Shown here one piece after another: positions 1 through 5,721 of a stretch of DNA of 5,723 bases. Origin of the DNA: Phycisphaeraceae bacterium. Lineage in GTDB: Bacteria; Planctomycetota; Phycisphaerae; Phycisphaerales; Phycisphaeraceae. The stretch covers positions 1 to 5,723 of the forward strand of contig JADZET010000366.1 of NCBI GenBank assembly GCA_020850375.1. Direction: 5' to 3'. The notes beneath the pieces are model-generated. The model saw only the letters and a list, made by a program, of their open reading frames with translations, was not told where the DNA came from and did no database searches. The translations under genes and the position numbers were made by a program. Within the stretch, counting starts at the first letter, position 1; the number at the start of each line of letters is the position of its first letter.

Positions 1-2
1 GC

Positions 3-434
3 AACGTCCACCGCGGCGAGGAGATCTTCCAGGAGGTCTTCCTGCTCGTCTGGGCCAAGCGCACGCTCTACGAGTTCCCCCGTCCCTTCAAGCCCTGGCT
101 CTATCAGATCGCGGTCAACCGCTGCCGGCAGGAGCTTCGTCTCAAACGGCTTGGCCTGGTCAACATGCCGTTCCTGGATCCCCTGGACATCCAGGCTGCG
201 CCGACCCCCTCCCCTGCCGAGGTGGCCATCCAGACCGAGACGGCCTCCCTCGTTCAGGAGGCCCTCTTAACGCTCCCGGTCAAGCAACGCGAGGTGGTGG
301 TCATGCGCGTCTGGGGCGGCCTGTCCTACACCCAGATCGCCCAGGCCACCAACTGGCGCGAGTCCAGCGTCCGTTCACACATGCACCACGCCCTGACCAC
401 CTTGCGGGCCCGGATCGAGACCCGTTTGCGGTGA
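3..434 (+). CDS. ECF-type RNA polymerase sigma factor, 5'-truncated by the window edge
   Basis: Reading from base 3, an open frame of 143 codons runs to TGA 432-434 with no stop, so the gene enters from outside the window. The visible N-terminal part (EEIFQEVFLLVW, then FKPWLYQIAVNRCRQELR) matches the end of sigma-70 region 2, which binds core polymerase and the -10 element. A short proline-rich linker follows (around 180-230). Bases 273-414 encode region 4, a helix-turn-helix that reads the -35 element: LPVKQREVVVMRVWGGLSYTQIA, then SSVRSHMHHALTTLRARI. ECF sigma factors are usually 160-200 residues, so roughly 30-50 residues are missing. The internal ATG at 165 is not the start, because region 2 lies upstream of it in the same frame. 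No C-terminal extension is present. The next gene starts 32 bases downstream on the same strand and appears to encode its membrane anti-sigma partner. The sigma-family call is firm; the regulon is unknown. Confidence 0.93.
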   Translation, partial: NVHRGEEIFQEVFLLVWAKRTLYEFPRPFKPWLYQIAVNRCRQELRLKRLGLVNMPFLDPLDIQAAPTPSPAEVAIQTETASLVQEALLTLPVKQREVVVMRVWGGLSYTQIAQATNWRESSVRSHMHHALTTLRARIETRLR

Positions 435-453
435 TCCTGCGTCCGTTGGACGC

Positions 454-459
454 AAGGAG
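454..459 (+). promoter_or_regulatory. Ribosome binding site setting the A2M gene start
   Basis: AAGGAG sits 7 bases before ATG 467, a near-ideal Shine-Dalgarno sequence and spacing. It favours ATG 467 over the in-frame GTG at 431. That GTG overlaps the sigma stop codon as GTGA, has no comparable purine-rich site in front of it, and would add 12 residues. No terminator or promoter-like sequence is evident in the 32-base gap, so the two genes are probably co-transcribed. Confidence 0.75.
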
Positions 460-466
460 CTCAGCC

Positions 467-799
467 ATGCAACGACGACACGATGACGTGCAGGGATGGG
501 TCGAGGATTACCTCCACGGCCTGCTCGACGACGAGCAGAGCGCGTTCGTCCGCGACCAGGTCGAGACCAATCCACTCTGGCAGGTGGCCATGACGCAGGC
601 CCAGCAGCGCCTGGACGCCATGCGGGAGCTGCCGGCCGTCGAGCCCTCGGAGAAGCTCATCCAGACCACCCTCCGCCGGGTCGACAACCGGGCGCGGTGG
701 AACCGCATGACCCGGCGTTGGAGCTGGCGCGTCACCGCGGGCCTGCTGACGGCCGCGGCGATCGTGCTCGCCAGTGTCCACCTCTACTTCCTGACGCTT
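467..799 (+). other. Anti-sigma-like cytosolic domain plus transmembrane anchor (region of the A2M gene)
   Basis: Residues 1-60 include VEDYLHGLLDDEQSAFV, then NPLWQVAM and QQRLDAMREL. This follows the anti-sigma domain pattern: a first helix with x-YL-x-G-x-L, an acidic D/E-E turn, a second helix, then a proline and a third helix ending in a leucine-rich stretch. The HxxxCxxC zinc motif of ZAS domains is absent, as in RskA-like or FecR-like anti-sigma domains, where a D/N-P-x-W type segment fills that place. Residues 70-88 hold eight arginines, and 89-111 form a clean hydrophobic helix. Arginines before the helix predict a cytosolic N terminus. Position directly after an ECF sigma gene is the strongest support. 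The domain call rests on pattern and context, not on a profile search. Confidence 0.65.
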
Positions 800-3700
800 T
801 CACCCACGCCCTACAACCTCGAAGTGCTCGGCCAATCCGAGCTGCTGGTCGACGCCCCGGCATCGCTGCACGTCCGGCTCGTCAACCAGAAGACGCACCA
901 GCCGATCGAGAACGCCGACATCCAGATCGCCCTTTATGAACCTGGAACGGGCCGGCAGGTCGAGCTGGCGGAATTCCGCACCGACAGCCGTGGCTCGGGC
1001 TCGCCACGCTTCACGATGCCGGACTGGAACGTCGGCTCCTACCAACTCCGCGTGACGGCCAGGCCTCGTGGCGGCGCGACCGAGTCGCTCACGCAGTCCG
1101 TCCGCCTCATCCGCTCCTGGCAGGTCATGGTCAGCTCGGACAAGCCCGTCTATCAGCCCGGCCAAACCATCCTCGTCCGCTGCCAGGCCCTGCGCAAGCC
1201 GGACCTCAAGCCCGTCGGCGGGCAGGACATCCTCTGGACCGTGGCCGACCCCAAGGGCAACATCATCTTCAAGCGGCACGACGTCAGCAGCCGGTTCGGC
1301 ATCGGCTCGATGCAGTGCCCGCTGGCCGACGAGCTGATCGAGGGCCCCTACACCATCACCTGTCAGCTCGGAGACACCACCAGCAGCCTGACCGTCGAGG
1401 TCAAGAAGTACGTCCTGCCGAAGTTCAAGGTCGATATCGAGCTGGACAAGCCCTTCTGCCAGCCCGGCGACCTCCTGCGCGGCCAGGTCGACGCCCACTA
1501 CTACTTCGGCAAGCCCCTGGCCGGCGCGGCGATCGACGTGCAGATGCAGTCGACCGGCTTCCAGCAGCCCGTGGTCCAGCTCCCCCGTCTCTACGCCGAT
1601 CCCGACGGCAAGGCCAGATTCGAGCTGCGCATCCCCACCTGGCTCGCCGGCCGGGAGCAGGACAGCGGCCACGCCCGTGTCCTGATCACCGTGACGGTCA
1701 CCGACACCGCCGGCCAGCAGCAGTCGCGCACGCTCGACCGGGCGGTGGTCTCCGAGCCCCTGCAGATCGAGGTGATCCCCGAGGACGGCCAGCTCGTCCA
1801 GGGCATCCCCAACAAGATCTACCTGCTGGTGACCTACCCCGATGGTTCGCCCGCCCAGGCCGACCTCGACGTCACGGGCATCGAGCAGTCCGTCCGGACC
1901 AGCGACGCCGGGGTGGCGGAGGTCGAGCTCACCCCCCTATCGCCGACGCTGGCCCTGACCCTCCGCGCGACAGACGACCGCGGCCTGACCGGCCTGCGCC
2001 GCGTCACCCTGACCTGCGGCAAGGGCACAGCCGACTTCATCACCCGCGTGGACCGAGCCGTGTACGACGGCGGGCAGAGCGTCCGCGTGACAGTCCTGAG
2101 CGGCTCCGCCGCCAGTCGGCAGCCGGTCTACATGGACCTGATCAAAGATGGCCAGACCATGCTCACCACCTCGGCCGAGTTCAAGGACGGCCGAGCCGAG
2201 CACGTCATCGACCTGCCGCCAGACCTCAGCGGCACGCTGCAACTGATTACCTACCGCTACGACGCCGACACAGGCCTGCCCGTGCGCAAGAGCCGCGTGA
2301 TCTACGTCCGCCCCGCCCGTCAGATCGACGTGCAGACGACGCTCGACCGCCCCGAGTACCGCCCGGGCGACCAGGCCCAGCTCAGCCTCCAGCTCCGCGA
2401 CGCCCAGGGCGAGCCCGTGCCCGGCGCGATCAGCCTCGTGGCCGTGGACGAAGCGGTCTTCGGCGTCCTCGAGCAGCGCCCGGGCCTGGAGCAGACCTTC
2501 TTCACCCTCGAGCAGGAGCTGCTCAAGCCCGTCTACGCGATCTACCCGTGGTCGCCCGACCTGACAACCAGCCTGCCCCCGGCGGATCGGCAATCGCTCG
2601 AACAAGCGATCTTCTCCCGCACCGCGGCGGCGAAGGTCGGTAGTCGCGAGGAACTGTTCCGGCGCCTCGTTGATCAGAAGCTCCTCGATCCCGACTATTT
2701 GCGAATCGAGGATTTGGATGGTTTCGAAGAGGCTTGGCAGCGCCAGCTGTCCAATGGAATGCTTCCCGAAGATGTCGTCCAGATCCTGCGCAAGGCGGAA
2801 TACTCACCGTACAGCCTGACCGGTGGGACCTATGCTGAGAAGGCCGCACAGACACGTGTGGCTCGTCGCAGCGGCATCGAGGCGATGGCCGTCGCATGGA
2901 CCCTTTATGTGTTCGTCGCGATCATCGCGGGAATTGCCTGCCTGTTGACCTACTTGCACATGACCACGGGCAGAACCATCCTCAACTTTGTGCTGATTAT
3001 GTTGGCGATCTTTCTCCTGGGAAGCCTGTTGCTTCCATCGCTAGGCACTGCACGCCGTCAAGCCAGACGCAGTGAAGCATCCGCTCGCGCCCACGGCATT
3101 GGTCAAGCGTTGGCCATGCTAAGCGATCAGGCCGTGCCTACGCCCGAGAGCCTCACAGCGGACCAGCCCGTCCGCGTGCGTCAGTGGTTCCCCGAGACGC
3201 TGCTCTGGAAGCCCCAGATCATCACCGACGACCAAGGCCGCGCGAACCTCAGCATCGACCTGGCCGACTCGATCACCACCTGGCGGCTGAGCGCCGGGGC
3301 CGTCACGGCCGACGGACAACTCGGCGGCACGCAGACGCCCATCCGCGTCTTCCAGCCCTTCTTCGTCGACCTGAACCTGCCCGTCGCCCTGACCCGCGGG
3401 GATGAGGTGGCCGTGCCCGTGGTGGTCTACAACTACGTGGACCAGCCGCAGACCGTCCGCCTCGAGCTCCAGCCCGACGGCTGGTTCACGCTCCTGGATG
3501 AGCCCGTGCAGCAGATCCAGCTCGCCGCCCACGAGGTGCGGGCCACGTCGTACCGCATCCGGGCCGCGAAGGTCGGCCAGCACGAGCTCCAGGTCCTCGC
3601 CCGCGGCCAGGGCGGCGACTCCGACGCCATCCGCCGATCCATTGAGGTGAACCCCGACGGCCGACTCGTCGAGCAGACCCTCAACGGGTCGCTCACCCAG

Positions 3701-5296
3701 CCCGTGTCGCTGTCCCTGGACTTCCCCGCCGACGCCATCGAGGGCAGCGGCAAGCTCCTGGTCAAGATCTACCCCACCACCTTCAGCCAGGTCGTCGAGG
3801 GCCTCGAGGGCATCTTCAGGCAGCCCTACGGCTGCTTCGAGCAGACCTCCTCCACGACCTACCCCAACGTCCTGGCCCTGGACTACCTCCGCCGCACGGG
3901 CAAGAGCGTCCCCGCCGTCGAGGCCAGGGCGCAGCAGTACATCCACCTCGGCTACCAGCGATTGCTGAGCTTCGAGATCCCGGGGGGCGGTTTCGACTGG
4001 TTCGGCCGGCCGCCCGCCAATCGCACGCTGACCGCCTATGGCCTGATGGAGTTCATGGACATGGCCCGCGTGCACGACGTCGACCCCCGGCTCATCGAGC
4101 GCACCCGCCAGTGGCTCATGCAGCAGCGCGACGCCGACGGCTCCTGGTCGCCCGAGGACCACCGCATGCACGAAGACCCCACCGGCCGGTCGCAGGCCCG
4201 GCTCTCGACCACGGCCTACATCGCCTGGGGCCTGTTCGGCGGCGACGACCGACGCCACCCCGAGGGCGCTGCCACCTACGACTACCTGCTCCGACACCGC
4301 CCCTCCTCGATCGACGACCCCTACACCCTGGCACTGGTGTGCAACGCCCTGCACGCCCTCTGGCCCGACTCGCATGACGTCGATCCTTACCTCGGAAAGC
4401 TCGCAAGCCTGCGTCGCACCAGCAGCGATGGCAAGCTCAACTGGTGGACTCAGTCACCCGGCGGCCGCACCACCTTCTACGGCGCGGGCGGCGGCGGCGA
4501 CGTCGAGACCACCGCGACAGCGTGCTTGGCGCTCATGCGTCGCCCACAGGAAGCCCTGCTGCTTCGCGGCGCACTGACCTGGCTGATCCAGCAGCGGTCG
4601 TCCAACGGCGTCTGGCCGTCGACCCAGGCCACCGTCCTGGCCCTCAAGGCCCTGCTGGCCGCCAGCGGCACGCCCCTGGGCGGGGACCAGGAACGGCTGA
4701 TCAGCGTCGCACTCGACGGCCAGGTGAGCGAGCGACGGTACATCTCCGAGGACCAGGCCGACGTGCTCCAGCAGATCGACCTCTCGGGTCGCGTCTCTCC
4801 CGGCCGGCACCGCCTGGACATCACTGAGTCGACCGGCGGCAGCAGCTACCAGGTGGTCCACCGCTACCACGTCCCGGACACCCTGGCCGCCAAGCCCCAG
4901 GAACCGCTGGAGATCACGGTGAGCTACGACCGCCGGCAGATGCAGGTCGGCCAGCCCCTCGCCGCCGTGGCCACGGTGACCAACCGCACCGCCGACGTCG
5001 CCCCGATGGTGATCCTGGACCTGCCGATCCCGGCCGGCTTCGAGCTGCGGGCGCAGGACTTCGACGCCCTGGTCAAAGCCGGCTCGATCGCCAAGTACCA
5101 GCTCACGCCGCGCAGCGTGATCGTCTACCTGCGGCAACTCGCGACTGGTCAGCGGCTCGAGCTTCGCTATCACCTTGAGCCCACGATGCCCGTAAGACTC
5201 ACCGTGCCCGGAGCCGAAGCGTACGAATATTACGATCCAGACCGCCGCGGGAGAAGCCCCTCCATGGAAATCGTAGTTTGCCAACCGACAATCTGA
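467..5296 (+). CDS. Membrane-anchored alpha-2-macroglobulin family protein with N-terminal anti-sigma-like domain
   Basis: The gene encodes 1609 residues. Residues 1-60 are an anti-sigma-like cytosolic domain, 70-88 are arginine-rich, and 89-111 form a transmembrane helix. MG domains follow: ~112-217; an MG2-type domain with DKPVYQPGQT (225-234); an MG3-type domain with YVLPKF (315-320) and YYFGKPL (345-351); then MG4/MG5 from ~430. An MG6 / bait-associated segment (~526-698) contains VDEAVF (660-665). An unusual insertion with two hydrophobic helices spans ~700-900. MG7 carries FPETLLW (908-914). The thioester domain (~1095-1400) carries GCFEQ with Cys1123 and Gln1126, and STQ at 1385-1387. 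A receptor-binding-like domain occupies ~1475-1605. Known for the family: A2Ms trap proteases; cutting of the bait collapses the structure and exposes a Cys-Gln thioester that bonds the attacker. Bacterial members sit in the cell envelope, many as lipoproteins; this one has a helix and no lipobox. Length is close to the usual ~1500-1700. Inferred role: envelope protease trap and sensor controlling the upstream sigma factor. Confidence 0.95.
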   Translation: MQRRHDDVQGWVEDYLHGLLDDEQSAFVRDQVETNPLWQVAMTQAQQRLDAMRELPAVEPSEKLIQTTLRRVDNRARWNRMTRRWSWRVTAGLLTAAAIVLASVHLYFLTLSPTPYNLEVLGQSELLVDAPASLHVRLVNQKTHQPIENADIQIALYEPGTGRQVELAEFRTDSRGSGSPRFTMPDWNVGSYQLRVTARPRGGATESLTQSVRLIRSWQVMVSSDKPVYQPGQTILVRCQALRKPDLKPVGGQDILWTVADPKGNIIFKRHDVSSRFGIGSMQCPLADELIEGPYTITCQLGDTTSSLTVEVKKYVLPKFKVDIELDKPFCQPGDLLRGQVDAHYYFGKPLAGAAIDVQMQSTGFQQPVVQLPRLYADPDGKARFELRIPTWLAGREQDSGHARVLITVTVTDTAGQQQSRTLDRAVVSEPLQIEVIPEDGQLVQGIPNKIYLLVTYPDGSPAQADLDVTGIEQSVRTSDAGVAEVELTPLSPTLALTLRATDDRGLTGLRRVTLTCGKGTADFITRVDRAVYDGGQSVRVTVLSGSAASRQPVYMDLIKDGQTMLTTSAEFKDGRAEHVIDLPPDLSGTLQLITYRYDADTGLPVRKSRVIYVRPARQIDVQTTLDRPEYRPGDQAQLSLQLRDAQGEPVPGAISLVAVDEAVFGVLEQRPGLEQTFFTLEQELLKPVYAIYPWSPDLTTSLPPADRQSLEQAIFSRTAAAKVGSREELFRRLVDQKLLDPDYLRIEDLDGFEEAWQRQLSNGMLPEDVVQILRKAEYSPYSLTGGTYAEKAAQTRVARRSGIEAMAVAWTLYVFVAIIAGIACLLTYLHMTTGRTILNFVLIMLAIFLLGSLLLPSLGTARRQARRSEASARAHGIGQALAMLSDQAVPTPESLTADQPVRVRQWFPETLLWKPQIITDDQGRANLSIDLADSITTWRLSAGAVTADGQLGGTQTPIRVFQPFFVDLNLPVALTRGDEVAVPVVVYNYVDQPQTVRLELQPDGWFTLLDEPVQQIQLAAHEVRATSYRIRAAKVGQHELQVLARGQGGDSDAIRRSIEVNPDGRLVEQTLNGSLTQPVSLSLDFPADAIEGSGKLLVKIYPTTFSQVVEGLEGIFRQPYGCFEQTSSTTYPNVLALDYLRRTGKSVPAVEARAQQYIHLGYQRLLSFEIPGGGFDWFGRPPANRTLTAYGLMEFMDMARVHDVDPRLIERTRQWLMQQRDADGSWSPEDHRMHEDPTGRSQARLSTTAYIAWGLFGGDDRRHPEGAATYDYLLRHRPSSIDDPYTLALVCNALHALWPDSHDVDPYLGKLASLRRTSSDGKLNWWTQSPGGRTTFYGAGGGGDVETTATACLALMRRPQEALLLRGALTWLIQQRSSNGVWPSTQATVLALKALLAASGTPLGGDQERLISVALDGQVSERRYISEDQADVLQQIDLSGRVSPGRHRLDITESTGGSSYQVVHRYHVPDTLAAKPQEPLEITVSYDRRQMQVGQPLAAVATVTNRTADVAPMVILDLPIPAGFELRAQDFDALVKAGSIAKYQLTPRSVIVYLRQLATGQRLELRYHLEPTMPVRLTVPGAEAYEYYDPDRRGRSPSMEIVVCQPTI
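2564..3166 (+). other. Insertion with two hydrophobic helices at the expected bait position of the A2M gene
   Basis: Codons ~700-900 lie between the MG6 core (ending near YAIYPWSP, 690-697) and the start of MG7 (FPETLLW at 908). In A2Ms this is where the protease bait lies. It encodes a charged, probably helical stretch (~726-785), an arginine-containing stretch (RVARRSG, ~797-803), helix 1 (806-830), a short turn (HMTTGR), helix 2 (838-860), then a basic tail with ARRQARR at 862-868 and arginine again at 874. The DNA is visibly less GC-rich: sample lines give 48-58% GC against 72% in a flanking line. GC at third codon positions is about two thirds over 160 codons (2642-3121), against about 95% just downstream. 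The reading frame stays intact through both edges, so this is a true part of the protein. Edges are approximate. Confidence 0.8.
3821..3844 (+). other. Thioester motif QPYGCFEQ of the A2M protein
   Basis: Residues 1119-1126 read QPYGCFEQ. Cys1123 and Gln1126 are the pair that forms the internal thioester in A2M and complement proteins, where the animal consensus is GCGEQ. Bacterial members commonly vary the residue after Cys, and Phe here falls in that position. The motif is followed by TSSTTYPNVLALDYL, as expected at the start of the alpha/alpha toroid thioester domain. Both reactive residues are kept, so covalent capture of a target is chemically plausible. Confidence 0.9.
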
Positions 5297-5308
5297 CATA
5301 CATGTCAG
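5293..5308. repeat. Short palindrome across the A2M stop codon
   Basis: CTGACAT (5293-5299) and ATGTCAG (5302-5308) are perfect inverted copies separated by AC, giving a 16-base dyad. The TGA stop (5294-5296) lies inside the left arm. It could be a protein-binding site or chance. A 2-base loop is too tight for a full RNA hairpin, and no T-tract follows, so it is not a terminator. Confidence 0.5.
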
Positions 5309-5490
5309 GGTTCCATACCCGGCAGGGACATAAGTGGCTCGCAACAACAGTCTTACAGAACATCATGCTCGTGTCGAACCTGACACATCTGCCACCAACA
5401 ACCCCGTTTGAGAGACGAATTGACGTACACCAGACCACACACCGCTTTGCAGCAAGTCTAGATTCGGCCAGCGAGCCGTATCGATCCAAG
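5297..5490. other. Intergenic region without a supported gene
   Basis: This stretch between the A2M stop and the terminator is lower in GC than the coding DNA (48% in the line starting at 5341). Its codon pattern in all frames is unlike the neighbouring genes. A frame of 74 codons from a TTG at 5278 crosses it, but it has no good ribosome binding site, no recognisable protein pattern, and runs into the terminator stem. I see no tRNA, no repeat array and no clear promoter. It is probably the 3' untranslated region of the sigma/A2M transcript. Confidence 0.5.
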
Positions 5491-5514
5491 AAGCCCCGCT
5501 AACGCGGGGCTTTT
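5491..5514 (+). terminator. Rho-independent terminator after the A2M gene
   Basis: AAGCCCCGC (5491-5499) pairs perfectly with GCGGGGCTT (5504-5512) around a TAAC loop. The 9-bp GC-rich stem runs into a TTTT tract (5511-5514), followed by GGCTT. This is a textbook intrinsic terminator for the plus strand. It lies 195 bases after the A2M stop, and no other plus-strand gene lies between, so it most likely ends the sigma/A2M transcript. Read on the minus strand the same stem is followed by CTTGG, a much poorer tract. Confidence 0.9.
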
Positions 5515-5554
5515 GGCTTGATTGGCCGCCCGCAGAGACGCCCCTGTGTCGAAT

Positions 5555-5647
5555 CTTGACGCCACAATCGGCCGCTCTTGGCCGAACGTCTCTTTCGCGG
5601 ATTTCGGCGGTGCGCTTTTCAAGAGATGGGGTTATTGGGGCGTCAAG
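5555..5647. repeat. Separated 9-bp inverted repeat in the downstream spacer
   Basis: CTTGACGCC (5555-5563) and GGCGTCAAG (5639-5647) are perfect reverse complements 75 bases apart. The right copy overlaps the end of the proposed minus-strand gene. AGAGACG (5534-5540) and CGTCTCT (5587-5593) form a second, interleaved pair. The significance is unclear; they could be remnants of a mobile element or long-range RNA structure. Confidence 0.35.
5568..5585 (-). terminator. Possible weak terminator hairpin for the convergent minus-strand gene
   Basis: TCGGCC (5568-5573) and GGCCGA (5580-5585) form a perfect 6-bp stem with a 6-base loop. On the minus strand it lies 46 bases beyond the proposed stop codon and is followed by TTGTGG, only a weak T-rich tail. 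Position suits a terminator, strength does not; the call is tentative. Confidence 0.3.
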
Positions 5648-5721
5648 GCATCCCCATAGCAGGCCGCATTGACGGAGGCGGCATCGAGTCGCAGGTAGCG
5701 CCCCTGCCAGTCTGCTCTAGA
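5632..5721 (-). CDS. C-terminal end of a convergent gene, function unknown (partial)
   Basis: On the minus strand, reading in from the window edge, 29 sense codons end at TAA (plus-strand TTA at 5632-5634). The peptide includes ADWQGRYLRLDAAS and ends CYGDALTPQ. About 69% of third positions are G or C by hand count (20 of 29), which fits a coding frame in this genome. The other two minus frames contain stops: TAG at the very edge, and TGA at the end of the third. The fragment is too short to assign a family. It would be transcribed towards the A2M gene, with the spacer and terminator between them. It could still be a chance open frame. Confidence 0.4.
   Translation of the reverse strand, partial: SRADWQGRYLRLDAASVNAACYGDALTPQ

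Noticed and set aside
165..434. The sigma factor as a complete 89-residue protein starting at ATG 165
   Set aside because: Sigma region 2 is encoded upstream in the same frame from base 3, so the ATG is internal and the gene is cut by the window edge.
1315..2643. Open frame of 442 codons in another plus frame
   Set aside because: The product is an Arg/Pro/Ala-rich low-complexity string typical of an out-of-frame reading of GC-rich DNA, and the A2M frame is clearly the coding one.
2564..3166. The bait insertion as an inserted mobile element or frameshifted gene break
   Set aside because: The frame is open and in phase on both sides, there are no terminal inverted repeats or target duplications visible, and no transposase; it is an in-frame protein segment.
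3119..4375. Long open frame of 418 codons on the minus strand
   Set aside because: It lies opposite the well-matched MG7 and thioester domains. Its composition (Gly, Val, Leu, Asp rich with no motif) is what the complement of GC3-rich codons produces.
5306..5322. GGGTTCCATACCC resembling a tRNA T-arm
   Set aside because: The stem is only 3 bp, and no matching acceptor, anticodon or D arms lie around it.
4454..5347. Open frame of 297 codons on the minus strand
   Set aside because: It is antisense to the thioester and receptor-binding domains, with no recognisable pattern; a by-product of high GC.
5278..5502. Small plus-strand open frame after the A2M gene
   Set aside because: It starts at TTG inside the A2M gene, has no Shine-Dalgarno sequence, matches nothing I recognise, and its end lies inside the terminator stem.
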